From positions 310,001-374,000 of the forward strand of contig NZ_JADJDO010000004.1 in assembly GCF_016702655.1 (NCBI RefSeq): a DNA stretch of 64,000 nt, read 5' to 3'. The DNA comes from Ideonella sp. Lineage in GTDB: Bacteria; Pseudomonadota; Gammaproteobacteria; Burkholderiales; Burkholderiaceae_C. Of the stretch, positions 51,180 to 59,612 are shown piece after piece (within the stretch, counting starts at the first letter, position 1; every line of letters starts with the position of its first letter). The notes beneath the pieces were generated by a model. It did no database searches, was not told where the DNA came from, and saw nothing but the letters and a program-made list of their open reading frames with translations. Position numbers and translations under genes: made by a program.

Positions 51180-53362
51180 ACGACAGGCCTCCCCGAGTCG
51201 GCCATCACGCGCGCATAGCCAGCCTTGATCTCCTCCAGGCCGACGACCGCGGCGCGCTCGAGCACCTTCGACACGCTCGGCGACGACTCGCCGCCGTAAA
51301 TGCGCACGACGGGCTGGTCGAGCTCGTCGAAGAAGCGCCGCTGCACCTCGTCGGCGACCATCGCACCGTACGACACGGTCAGCGGCCCCTGCTCCAGAAC
51401 CACCGCGTTGTGGGTCTTGCGCAGGCTCGTGCCGATCGTCTCCCAGTCCAGGCCGGCGCGGTCGAGCGAGCGCAGGTCGATGACCTCGACGTCGAGGCCC
51501 ATCGCGTCGGCCGCCTGCACCGCAAGCGGCGTCAGCGCGAGATAGGTCAGCACCGTGAACGCCGAGCCGGGGCGGACGACCTTCGCGCGGCCGAGCGGGA
51601 TGCAGTAGTCCAGGTCCTCGAGCGGCCCGGGGCCGGTGCTGTTGTACAGGGCCACGTGCTCGATCACGAGCACCGGATCCTCGCAGCGCAGCGCGCTGTT
51701 CATCAGGCCGACGTAGTCGAACGGCGTCGACGGCGCGACGATGCGCCAGCCGGGCCACATCGCGTACAAGCCCGCCGGGTCCATCGAGTGCTGCGAGCCG
51801 TAGCCGGTGCCGATCGCGCACTTGCTGCGCAGCACCAGCGGCATCGGCGCGTCGCCGCCGAACATGTGGCGCGCCTTGGCGATCTGGTTGAATGCCTGGT
51901 CGGCCGCGACGAGCGCGAAGTCGGCGTACATCAGCTCGACGACGGGCCGATAGCTGCCTTCGGAGGCCACGCCGCCGGCGATCCCGAGGAAGCCCTGCTC
52001 CGCGATCGGGGTCGGGATCACGCGCTCGGGGAAGCGCTCGGCCAGCCCGCGCGTCGCGCCGTTGGTGCCGCCCTTGAGGCGGTGCACGTCCTCGCCCATG
52101 ACGAAGACCCGTTCGTCGCGTTCCATGTTGCGCGCCATCACCCGGGCCACGGCATCGACGAACTTGACCTCACCGATGGCAGCGCTGGCGGACTCGAGTT
52201 CCTCGAAGCGGGCGCCGGCGAACTCGGACAGATCGCCGCGCAGGCCCTGGTCGCGAAACTCGGCGCGCGGCCACGCTGCCTGCGGGATCTGCCGCTTGCC
52301 GTCGGCCCGCGTGGTCAGCGCCGCCGCCGCTTCCTGCGCGGCCTGCACCGCGTGGCGACGCATCGCCTCGTGCTCGGCCTGGCTCAGCCAGTCGCGCTGC
52401 AGCGCCTCGCGCGCCGCGCGCGCTAGCGGATCGCGCTCGCGCCAGCGCGCTTCCTCCTCCTTCGTGCGGTAGCCGAAGGCGCTGCCCGGCAGGCCGCCGC
52501 CGTGGTGGAAGTAGCGGTAGACCTCGGCCTCGACAAGCGTGGGGCCGGCGCCCGAGCGCATCGTCTGCAGCGCCATGCGCACCGCCAGGCGCACCGCGAG
52601 CGGGTCCATCCCGTCGACGCGGAACGCCGGCATGCCGTAGGCGGGGCCGCGCGACGACAGGCGCGTCTCGCGCGTCTCCTCGGCCACCGTGGTCGAGACG
52701 GCGTAGCCGTTGTTCTCGACGAAGAAGCACAGCGGCAGGTTCCACAGCGCGGCGAGGTTGAGCGTCTCGCACACGGCGCCGATGTTCATCGCGCCGTCGC
52801 CGAAGAAGGTGAACGCCACGTCGCCCTGCCCTTGCCGGCGCTTGGCCCATGCCAGCCCGGCGGCGATCGGCACGCCGCCGCCGACGATGGCATTGGTGCC
52901 CATCGCGCCGGCCTCGCGCCAGCGCAGGTGCATCGAGCCGCCGCGCCCGCGGCAGAAGCCGTCGGACAGGCCGAGGATCTCGGCCAGCGTGCGGCGCAGG
53001 AACTCGCGCACCGCCGGGCCGACGCCGGCCGTGCACAGGTCGAGCCCGTCGGGCTGGAGGTGGCGCAGGCCCTTGACCAGGAACTGGTGATGCCCGCGGT
53101 GCGAGCCGGTGATCAGGTCGCTGCTGCGCGCCTCGGCCAGCGCGCCGACGGCGCCCCCCTCCTGGCCGATGCTCGAGTGCGCCGGGCCGTGCACGAGGCC
53201 CTCGGCGTCGAGTTCGAGCACGACTTCCTCGAACGCGCGCACCAGATGCAGCTGGGAGAGCATGTCGCGCAGTGCGGGCGCGCCGAGCGCGTCCCAGTCG
53301 GCGGCGGTCGAACGCACCTCGACCCAGGCGGATTCGGGGGCGAGCTTGACGATGTCGGGCAT
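51176..53362 (-). CDS. Thiamine-dependent dehydrogenase E1, alpha and beta fused
   Basis: A 728-residue fusion. Residues about 30-330 form the E1-alpha half with the thiamine diphosphate motif starting FFGDGAMNIGA and ending ENN (about residues 188-217) and HGPAHSSIGQEGGAVG. Residues about 400-728 form the beta half (VFVMGEDVHRLKGG, TPIAEQGFLGIAGG, DFALVAADQAFNQIAK). These halves are separate genes in most pyruvate or acetoin dehydrogenases of this type. The product would decarboxylate or cleave a 2-oxo compound and load the acyl group on E2. It lies 68 bases after the MoaD-like gene. Confidence 0.9.
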   Translation of the reverse strand: MPDIVKLAPESAWVEVRSTAADWDALGAPALRDMLSQLHLVRAFEEVVLELDAEGLVHGPAHSSIGQEGGAVGALAEARSSDLITGSHRGHHQFLVKGLRHLQPDGLDLCTAGVGPAVREFLRRTLAEILGLSDGFCRGRGGSMHLRWREAGAMGTNAIVGGGVPIAAGLAWAKRRQGQGDVAFTFFGDGAMNIGAVCETLNLAALWNLPLCFFVENNGYAVSTTVAEETRETRLSSRGPAYGMPAFRVDGMDPLAVRLAVRMALQTMRSGAGPTLVEAEVYRYFHHGGGLPGSAFGYRTKEEEARWRERDPLARAAREALQRDWLSQAEHEAMRRHAVQAAQEAAAALTTRADGKRQIPQAAWPRAEFRDQGLRGDLSEFAGARFEELESASAAIGEVKFVDAVARVMARNMERDERVFVMGEDVHRLKGGTNGATRGLAERFPERVIPTPIAEQGFLGIAGGVASEGSYRPVVELMYADFALVAADQAFNQIAKARHMFGGDAPMPLVLRSKCAIGTGYGSQHSMDPAGLYAMWPGWRIVAPSTPFDYVGLMNSALRCEDPVLVIEHVALYNSTGPGPLEDLDYCIPLGRAKVVRPGSAFTVLTYLALTPLAVQAADAMGLDVEVIDLRSLDRAGLDWETIGTSLRKTHNAVVLEQGPLTVSYGAMVADEVQRRFFDELDQPVVRIYGGESSPSVSKVLERAAVVGLEEIKAGYARVMADSGRPVV

Positions 53363-53430
53363 GACACGGGTTCCTGGGAGCGGTGGGGTGTGCGGGGCTA
53401 GGGGGATGGGTCGGCGCGGCCTCGACCGCA

Positions 53431-53661
53431 TCAGCCGGCGCCGATCGGCGGATGCAGCACGACGCGGTCGGCGTCGGTCACGCAGGCGGTCTCGATCGCC
53501 ACCCGTTCGCCGTTGACCACCGCGAGGGCGATCTCGCCCAGCGGCAGGTTCAGGCCTTCGGCGACCTGCCGCAGCGGCGTGGGGACGGCCAGCGCGATGT
53601 CCAGCATGGACTTGCGCCCGGGGACGTACCAGCTCAGGTGGGCGCCGAGGTGCAGGCGCAT
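53431..53661 (-). CDS. MoaD/ThiS-family ubiquitin-like protein
   Basis: A 76-residue beta-grasp protein with the family ending VVLHPPIGAG. The middle (LPLGEIALAVVNGERVA) is typical of small sulphur carriers. Unusually the chain ends Gly-Ala-Gly instead of Gly-Gly, the form needed for adenylation and thiocarboxylate formation. It begins two bases after the aldehyde oxidoreductase gene, a common pairing for tungsten enzymes, so it probably serves that enzyme's cofactor or assembly. Confidence 0.8.
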   Translation of the reverse strand: MRLHLGAHLSWYVPGRKSMLDIALAVPTPLRQVAEGLNLPLGEIALAVVNGERVAIETACVTDADRVVLHPPIGAG

Positions 53662-53663
53662 GT

Positions 53664-55568
53664 TCAGGCCTCCAGCAGGTCGGCGACCCACTCGATGTCG
53701 AGGTTGCGCAGGCGCTCGCGCGTCGGGGCGGTGGTGGCCGGGTCCCAGCCCTTGATGCGGTACAAAGCCTGCATCGAGGCCTCGAAGTCCGGCCGCGAAA
53801 TGCCTACGCCGGCCATCGGCCCGGCGGGGATGGGTTCGAACAGGCGATCGGGCAGGCAGTCGTCGGCCGCGCCCAGGCCGGCGCGCACGTTGAAGGCGCG
53901 CGCCAGGTTGGTGGCGCGCTCGCCGATGCGCAGCAGGTCCTCGAGCGTGAGCGGCCAGCCCGTGGCGTGGCGGGTCAGCTCCAGCACTTCGTCGACCCGG
54001 ATGAACGAGCGCGGCGCCGGCCCGAAGAAGCACAGGCCGACGACCTTGCCGAAGCTCGACCAGTTCTCCAGGATCGCGTAGTTGCGCGCCTTGCGCTCGC
54101 CGAGATCGCGCGCCGGCAGCGCCTCGACGCCGAGCGGGATTGCCGCCTGGAAGCTCAGCGATTGCGGGTTGACGAGCATCGTGTCGTGCACCGCGTACAG
54201 GTGGTCCGCGCCGCACTCGCCGATGGCGTAACCCAGCCCGACGCCGACCTTGCCGCGCGGGTCGTGCATCGGCAGTTCCTGGCCCTTGACCTGGATCGCG
54301 AAACGCTCGGCGCCGCCGCCGATCACGCGCGCGGCGTGCCGCGTGCCGTGCGCCAGCAGGTCTCCGAGGCCTTCGCGGCGCGCGATGCGGTCGACCATCT
54401 CGAGCATCGCCTCGGTGTTGCCGAAGCGCAGGTCGAGCCCGCCGGTGTGCTGCGGCCCGATCAGCCCGGCCTCGAAGCACTCCATCGCGAACGCGATCGT
54501 CGACGCGGTCGAGATCGTGTCGAGCACATGCCGATTGCAAAGCTCGTTGGCCTTGGCGATGGCCTGCAGGTCGTCGATGCCGCAGTAGCCGCCGAAGCCC
54601 TGCAGGGTCTCGTACTCGGGGCCGCCGTAGGCCCGGTCCACGCGGTGCGGGCCCTCGGTCACCTCGACTTCGCGCTTGCAGCGGATCGAGCACGAATAGC
54701 AGGTGCCGCGGCCGACGAGGATCTCGCGCTCGTAGGCGTCCCAGCCAATGCGAGCGATGCCCTCGAACACGCCTTCGCGGAAGTTGCGCGTGGGCAGCAT
54801 GCCGGCGCTGTTGAGCACGTCCATCAGGCCCGGCGTGCCCTTTTGCTGCATGTCCCAGGCCTGCGGGTGGTCCTTCACGCGGCGCGTGAGCGCCTTGCCG
54901 ATCTCGGCGATCGGCTTCGGGTCGTGCGCGTTGCGCACGTAGAGGCGCTTGCCGCGCACCGCGATCGCCTTGAGGTTCTTCGAGCCCATCACCGCACCCA
55001 TGCCGGTGCGGCCGTTGAAGTGCTTGAGCTCGTTGACGAGGGCGGCAAAGCGCACCTGGTTCTCGCCGGCGCGGCCGGTCTGCAGCACGCGCACGTACGG
55101 GTCGCCGCGCTCGGCGCGGATGGCCTGCTGCACCTCGCGCGGGTCGAGCCCCCACAGATGCGCCGCCGGGCGCAGCGTGGCGCCGTCCTCGCCGATCGAC
55201 AGGTAGGTCGGCTGCGCGGCGCGGCCGCTGACGACGATGGCCTCGATGCCCGCCATCTTGAGTTCGGGCCCCCAGTACCCGCCGGCTTCGGACTCGCCGT
55301 AGGCGCCGGTCAGCGGCGAGCGCGCCGCCACCGTGAAGCGCGACGCGGTCGAGGCCGGCGCGCCGGTGAGCAGGCCGGCGGCGAACACCAGCACGTTGCC
55401 GGGCGAGAGCGGTTCGGCATCGAACGCCCGTTCGCGCAGCAGCAGCCAGGCGGCCAGCGCCTTGCCGCCGGGATAGAGGCGGTAGGTGGCCTCGTCGATC
55501 TGCTCGAAGGTGCAACTGCCGCGTTCGAGATCGACGCGCAGGATGCGACCGCTGCTGCCGTAAGCCAT
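53664..55568 (-). CDS. Aldehyde:ferredoxin oxidoreductase family enzyme (tungsto/molybdopterin)
   Basis: A 634-residue cytoplasmic enzyme of the AOR family. The N-terminal domain is typical (GRILRVDLERGSCTFEQID, LYPGGKALAAWLL, RFTVAARSPLTGAYGESE). The 4Fe-4S ligands are CYSCSIRC (about residue 290) plus the Cys in VVGLCFFGP (about residue 488). GRTGMGAVMGSKNLKAIAV is the strictly conserved pterin-binding segment. Members oxidise aldehydes or reduce acids or aromatic CoA esters at low potential, mostly in anaerobes. In this operon it would handle an aldehyde or aromatic intermediate. Start is ATG 55568; M24 gene ends 27 bases upstream. Confidence 0.93.
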   Translation of the reverse strand: MAYGSSGRILRVDLERGSCTFEQIDEATYRLYPGGKALAAWLLLRERAFDAEPLSPGNVLVFAAGLLTGAPASTASRFTVAARSPLTGAYGESEAGGYWGPELKMAGIEAIVVSGRAAQPTYLSIGEDGATLRPAAHLWGLDPREVQQAIRAERGDPYVRVLQTGRAGENQVRFAALVNELKHFNGRTGMGAVMGSKNLKAIAVRGKRLYVRNAHDPKPIAEIGKALTRRVKDHPQAWDMQQKGTPGLMDVLNSAGMLPTRNFREGVFEGIARIGWDAYEREILVGRGTCYSCSIRCKREVEVTEGPHRVDRAYGGPEYETLQGFGGYCGIDDLQAIAKANELCNRHVLDTISTASTIAFAMECFEAGLIGPQHTGGLDLRFGNTEAMLEMVDRIARREGLGDLLAHGTRHAARVIGGGAERFAIQVKGQELPMHDPRGKVGVGLGYAIGECGADHLYAVHDTMLVNPQSLSFQAAIPLGVEALPARDLGERKARNYAILENWSSFGKVVGLCFFGPAPRSFIRVDEVLELTRHATGWPLTLEDLLRIGERATNLARAFNVRAGLGAADDCLPDRLFEPIPAGPMAGVGISRPDFEASMQALYRIKGWDPATTAPTRERLRNLDIEWVADLLEA

Positions 55569-55594
55569 GATCCGGATCTGCTCTTGTGCGTCGG

Positions 55595-56848
55595 TCAGAA
55601 CACGTCGCAGCCGGGCAGGCCGCACGAGATCAGCGTGTCGGCGGGGAAGTTGGTGATGACCTCGCAACCGTCCTTGGTCACGACCACCTCTTCCTCGATG
55701 CGCGCGGCGCCCGAGCCGTCCTCGGCGCCCTTCCAGGTCTCGACGGCGAACACCATGCCTTCCTTGAGCACGGTGTCGTTGCCGGCGAAGCGGCGGCTGA
55801 TGATCGGGCGCTCCCACAGCGACAGGCCGATGCCGTGCCCGTACTGGAGCAGGAAGGCCTCGTCCTCGTTGTCGTAGCCGAACTCACCCGCCCGCGGCCA
55901 TACCGAGGCCACCTCGTTGATCGTCACGCCGGGGCGGATGGCGTCGATCGACGCGCTGATCCACTTGGACGCGAGCTCGTAGGCCTCGAGCTGGTACTTG
56001 TTGGGCTTGCCGCAGACGAAGGTGCGGTAGTAGCAGGTGCGGTAGCCGTTGAACGAATGCATGATGTCCAGATAGATCATGTCGCCCGGCTGGATCATGC
56101 GGTCCGAGAAGGTGTGCGAGTGCGGCGTGCCGCGCGGCCCGGCGACCGAGTTCACGCACTCGACGCGCTCCGAACCCATGCGGAACAGCTTGTCGTGCGC
56201 GATCGCGACGAGCTCGTTCTCGCGCGCGCCGGGGCGGATCGCGCGGCAGATGTCGTAGTAGGTGCCGTCGACCATCGCCGCGGCCATCTTCAGGCACTGG
56301 ATCTCGTCGGCGGTCTTGACCTCGCGCGCGTCGAGCATGGCCTGCTGGCCGTCGACGACCTCGATGCCCTCGGCCTCGAGCGCGCGCAGCATCGGCAGCT
56401 CGAGCAGGTCGATGCCGATCGGCTCGTTGGCGATGCCGTAGTGGACGAGCATCTTCTTGATCTGGCGCGCGAAGTCCTTCTGCGCGCCGATGCCCGGCGG
56501 CAGCGCGCCCTGCATGTTGCTGATCGGCGCACCGACGCGGTCGGCGATCCACGGCGAGCTCACGCGCTTGGCCGGCGGTGCCGGGTCCCACAGGTAGGCG
56601 TCGCCGTCGCGCGGGCACAGGGCGTAGCGGTCGAACTTGTCGCGCACCCATTCGCCGATGTGGGTGCCGGTCACGTAGCGCACGTTGTCGACGTTGAAGC
56701 ACAGCACGCCGCCGAGACCTGCCGCCTTGACGGCGGCCTGCGCGCGCGCGAAGCGTTCGCGGATCATGCGCGGGTAGTCGATGCCGACTTCCCAGTCCTT
56801 GGCCATTGTTCCCCAGGCGGCGGTGGCGTGGCGGCGGTTGTATTTCAT
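55595..56848 (-). CDS. M24 (creatinase/aminopeptidase-fold) protein with altered metal site
   Basis: A 417-residue two-domain protein with an N-terminal creatinase-type domain (about 30-175) and a C-terminal pita-bread domain. The metal ligands of the fold are D261 (MIYLDIMHSF), H338 (QYGHGIGLS), E370 (VFAVETW) and E386 (ARIEEEV), but the second Asp of the D-x10-D motif is Cys272 (GYRTCYYRTF). The general shape also recalls the DMSP lyase DddP. A canonical Xaa-Pro peptidase is therefore unlikely. GGAG precedes the ATG. Position between a dehydrogenase and the AOR-type enzyme suggests catabolic, not proteolytic, work. Confidence 0.85.
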   Translation of the reverse strand: MKYNRRHATAAWGTMAKDWEVGIDYPRMIRERFARAQAAVKAAGLGGVLCFNVDNVRYVTGTHIGEWVRDKFDRYALCPRDGDAYLWDPAPPAKRVSSPWIADRVGAPISNMQGALPPGIGAQKDFARQIKKMLVHYGIANEPIGIDLLELPMLRALEAEGIEVVDGQQAMLDAREVKTADEIQCLKMAAAMVDGTYYDICRAIRPGARENELVAIAHDKLFRMGSERVECVNSVAGPRGTPHSHTFSDRMIQPGDMIYLDIMHSFNGYRTCYYRTFVCGKPNKYQLEAYELASKWISASIDAIRPGVTINEVASVWPRAGEFGYDNEDEAFLLQYGHGIGLSLWERPIISRRFAGNDTVLKEGMVFAVETWKGAEDGSGAARIEEEVVVTKDGCEVITNFPADTLISCGLPGCDVF

Positions 56849-56914
56849 GGGCGTCTCCTTGGATTCAGTGGGGTGGCGTTGCCGGTACCGGCTCTTGTGC
56901 GGGTCTTCAGGCTT

Positions 56915-57796
56915 TCACTCGATGCCGCTCGCGCGCGCCTGTTCGCGGGCGATCACCGCCCAGTCCTTGTCGCCGTCGCCATGCGCGATCGCCGACAACA
57001 GCCGATCGCGCAGCGTGCCGGCACTCGGCAGCGGCACGCGCGCGTCCTGGCCCGCGGCCAGGATCAACGAGGCGTCCTTCAGGCCGAGCAGCGCCGAGAA
57101 GCCGACCCGGTCGTAGTCCTGCTCGGCGATGATGCGGCCGTAGGTCCGGTACGCGGTCGATCCGAACAGGCCCTCGGTGAGCACGTCGTAGAGCACCTCG
57201 GGTCGCACGCCGTGCTTGCGCACGAGCGCGAAGGCTTCCGATAGGGCCTCGATCGCGCAACCGAGGACGAAGTTGTTCGCGAGCTTGATCGCGCACGCGC
57301 CCACCGGGTCGGTGCCGCCGTCGAACACGCGCTTGGCCGTGGCCTCGAACAGCGGCGCACAGGCGGCCACCGCCGCGGGCGGCCCGGCGGCGACGATACC
57401 GAGTTCGCCCACCGCTGCGGCCTCCGGCCGCCCGAGCACGGGCGCCGCGACGAGGGCCTGGCGGGCGTCCTCGTGGGTCAGCTTCAGGCGCCGGATCGTG
57501 TCGACGCCGTGGGTGCCCATCGCGACATGGATCGCACCCGGCGCGAGGCTGTCGCACAGACCGTAGTGGCCGAAGGCGACTTCGCCGAGCGCAGCGTCGT
57601 CGGCGAGCATCGTGATCACGACCGCGTTGCCGGCGCAGGCCTCGGCGACGTTGCCCGCCAGAAGCGCGCCCGACTCGACGAGATCGGCGGCGCGCCCCGG
57701 CGTGCGGTTGTAGACCGTGAGCTCGTGGCCGGCGTGCAGCACGCGGCGCGCGATGTGGCGCCCCATGCGGCCGAGGCCGATGAATCCGACTTTCAT
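56915..57796 (-). CDS. 3-hydroxyisobutyrate-dehydrogenase-like oxidoreductase
   Basis: A 293-residue beta-hydroxyacid dehydrogenase. The cofactor fold is VGFIGLGRMGRHIARRVL with Asn-Arg-Thr after the second strand (YNRTPGR), which favours NADP. The substrate segment is APVLGRPEAAAVGELGIV and the catalytic Lys is in CAIKLANNFVLG (about residue 170). Members reduce or oxidise small 3-hydroxy acids, tartronate semialdehyde or similar. Within this operon it may act on a ring-cleavage product. It lies 66 bases upstream of the M24 gene, with a poly-G tract ahead of it. Confidence 0.88.
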   Translation of the reverse strand: MKVGFIGLGRMGRHIARRVLHAGHELTVYNRTPGRAADLVESGALLAGNVAEACAGNAVVITMLADDAALGEVAFGHYGLCDSLAPGAIHVAMGTHGVDTIRRLKLTHEDARQALVAAPVLGRPEAAAVGELGIVAAGPPAAVAACAPLFEATAKRVFDGGTDPVGACAIKLANNFVLGCAIEALSEAFALVRKHGVRPEVLYDVLTEGLFGSTAYRTYGRIIAEQDYDRVGFSALLGLKDASLILAAGQDARVPLPSAGTLRDRLLSAIAHGDGDKDWAVIAREQARASGIE

Positions 57797-57872
57797 TTCG
57801 ATCTCGCCCTGATGTCGCGGTCTCGGTCGAAGGGCGGGGCCCCCCAAGGCGAGAGAGGCGGCGGGGGGGGGG

Positions 57873-57887
57873 GGGGGTGGTGGCGGG
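57873..57887. repeat. Fifteen-base poly-G tract
   Basis: An uninterrupted run of 15 G on the plus strand (15 C in the mRNA sense) between the cupin stop and the dehydrogenase start. G-rich flanks (GGTGGTGGCGGGGG) could add to a quadruplex on the plus strand. Length may be unreliable in the assembly. Confidence 0.8.
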
Positions 57888-57893
57888 GGCATC

Positions 57894-58247
57894 TCAGGCC
57901 TGGTCGGCCACTTCGGGCACGACGAGGTGGAACAGCTTCACGCTGCCCTCGCCCTGCGGACGGATCGCCGCCGTCTCGTTCGGGCCGACGTAGACGCCGG
58001 CGCCCTTGGCGGCCGGATAGTCCTTGCCGTCGATGCTGATCACGCCGCTGCCGTCCATCAGGTAGATCAGCTGATGCGTGGCGGCCCGGGCCGGCGTGTC
58101 GAGGCGGTCGCCGGCCTTGAGCCAGCGCAGCGTTGCCAATACATTCTTCGCGCCGCACAGCGCCTGGTTGACGACCTCGGCGGCCTCGCCGGCGCCGGGC
58201 AGCTTGATGCGGGCGCAGTCGCCCGTCTTGATGAAGGTGGTGCTCAT
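57894..58247 (-). CDS. Cupin-domain protein
   Basis: A 117-residue small cupin. The barrel is recognisable from LKAGDRLDTPARAATHQLIYLMDGSG and the second motif VYVGPNETAAIR, but the usual HxH and final His metal ligands are mostly missing (only one His, in ATHQL, and a late FHLVV). It may bind a ligand without metal or act as a partner of the next cupin. It is 29 bases after that gene. Confidence 0.75.
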   Translation of the reverse strand: MSTTFIKTGDCARIKLPGAGEAAEVVNQALCGAKNVLATLRWLKAGDRLDTPARAATHQLIYLMDGSGVISIDGKDYPAAKGAGVYVGPNETAAIRPQGEGSVKLFHLVVPEVADQA

Positions 58248-58276
58248 GTCGGTGTTCTCCGCTTTGTGGACGCGCG

Positions 58277-58690
58277 TCAGCTCTGGACCCAGATCTTCCC
58301 GTCGACCTTCTCCCACAGCAGGTCGTCGGGCGTGCCGTCGAGGATCGTGGTCTGGAAGCGGTTGGGCGCCTGGAACTCGAAATAGAAGAGCGGCGACTTG
58401 GAGCGCAGCCGGTGCTTCTCCTCGGCCGGGATGAAGACCATGTCGCCAGGGCCCACGTCGGTGATGCCCTCGGGCGTCTCGACCGTGCCCTGCCCTTCCA
58501 TGATGAAGTAGAAGTGCTCGCAGTTCTTGTGGAAGTGGTACGGCGACGCCGCCCCCTGGGCATAGCGCATGATGCCGGCGAGCATGTCGTTGATGCCGGT
58601 CAGCTCCTTGCTGACGAAGAACACGCGCTCTCGTCCGGGAACCGTCGACACGAGCTTGGGCATCTCGCTTTCATTGAACAGATAGGCCAC
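58277..58690 (-). CDS. Cupin-domain metalloprotein
   Basis: A 137-residue cupin with a complete-looking metal site: His-x-His in SPYHFHKNCEHFYFIMEG (about residues 51-58), the Glu or His that follows, and the late His in EEKHRL (about 92). Such proteins include dioxygenases, isomerases and sequestering proteins for aromatic intermediates. It is the third gene of the operon, 16 bases after the iron-sulphur subunit of the molybdenum hydroxylase, which fits a role in stabilising or converting the hydroxylated product. That role is inference. Confidence 0.82.
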   Translation of the reverse strand: MAYLFNESEMPKLVSTVPGRERVFFVSKELTGINDMLAGIMRYAQGAASPYHFHKNCEHFYFIMEGQGTVETPEGITDVGPGDMVFIPAEEKHRLRSKSPLFYFEFQAPNRFQTTILDGTPDDLLWEKVDGKIWVQS

Positions 58691-58706
58691 GGTCGTCTCC
58701 TGAAGG

Positions 58707-59612
58707 TCAGTTGATGGAAGCGGCTTCCGCGCTGCGGACGCCGGGTTGGGGCTGCGCGCCGGCGCGCGGTCGCAGGGCTATGCAGCCGAGATCGACGCTG
58801 TCGCGCCGCAGCTCGACCTCGCGCGTCTCGGTCGCGTAACGCGGGTCGACGATGCCGACGCGGTACGGCCCGCTGTCGACATCGAGGCCGCTGAAGCGGA
58901 AGTCGCCATAGGCGTCGGTCCGCACCGTCGCGACCATGCGCCCGCGCGATTCGAGCGTCACCGTTGCGCCCTCGACGCAATCGACGACGCCCCCCGCTTG
59001 CGCGGCCACCTGTCCGGCGATGAACACCGAGCGGAAGCGCTTCAGGTTGCGGTAGTACACGCGCGGCGCGGCGCCGAACTCGGGGTTCAGCACCTCGAGC
59101 TTTTCGGCCTCGACGAGCCGGCGCATCTCCTCGTCCTCGACGTGCAGCACCTGCATCGCCTGCGTCGGGCAGGCCTGTGCGCCGCGCGTGCGCGTCCAGC
59201 CCGCGTCGAGCAGATGCGCGTCGAAGGGCCAGGCCTGCGGCAACTGGCGCTCCTCGTTCCAGTGCACCGCGCCGTAGGGGCAGGCATCGACGATCTGCCT
59301 CTGGCCGCGCGCCTTCTCGGGCACGATGATCACGATCCCGTCGGCGCGCTTGACGACCGCGCCGTCGCGCCCCGCGGCCACGCAGGGCGCGTTGTCGCAG
59401 TGATTGCAGGTCGTGGGCAGGTACGAGACTTCGACCACCGGCACGGCGCCGGTCTCGCGCTGCGCGATCCGGAACCAGTTCTGGCCCTGCTTGGGCATGC
59501 CGTGCGCGACGCCCGGGAACTCGTTGTCGTGGTACTCGTCGTGACAGGCGAGCGTGCAGTTGTTGCAGTTGAAGCACTTGGCGATGTCGATCACCAGATT
59601 CCATTTCTTCAT
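58707..59612 (-). CDS. Iron-sulphur subunit of a transhydroxylase/resorcinol hydroxylase-type enzyme
   Basis: A 301-residue protein. Four ferredoxin-like Cys clusters, starting C13, C16, C19, C23 (CFNCNNCTLAC) and continuing with TTCNHCDNAPC, DACPYGA and ACPTQAM, support about three 4Fe-4S centres. From about residue 205 a beta-rich carboxypeptidase-regulatory-like or Cna-B-like domain follows (GATVTLESRGRMVATVRTD, YGDFRFSGLD). This architecture matches the small subunit of pyrogallol-phloroglucinol transhydroxylase, which carries an extra beta-barrel domain. The ATG overlaps the large-subunit stop by four bases (ATGA). Confidence 0.88.
   Translation of the reverse strand: MKKWNLVIDIAKCFNCNNCTLACHDEYHDNEFPGVAHGMPKQGQNWFRIAQRETGAVPVVEVSYLPTTCNHCDNAPCVAAGRDGAVVKRADGIVIIVPEKARGQRQIVDACPYGAVHWNEERQLPQAWPFDAHLLDAGWTRTRGAQACPTQAMQVLHVEDEEMRRLVEAEKLEVLNPEFGAAPRVYYRNLKRFRSVFIAGQVAAQAGGVVDCVEGATVTLESRGRMVATVRTDAYGDFRFSGLDVDSGPYRVGIVDPRYATETREVELRRDSVDLGCIALRPRAGAQPQPGVRSAEAASIN

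Noticed and set aside
55595..56848. M24 protein as the DMSP lyase DddP, which would make the corrinoid operon a DMSP system
   Set aside because: The resemblance is only at fold level, the metal site differs, and the gene lies in the phenol-type operon and not with the methyl-transfer genes.
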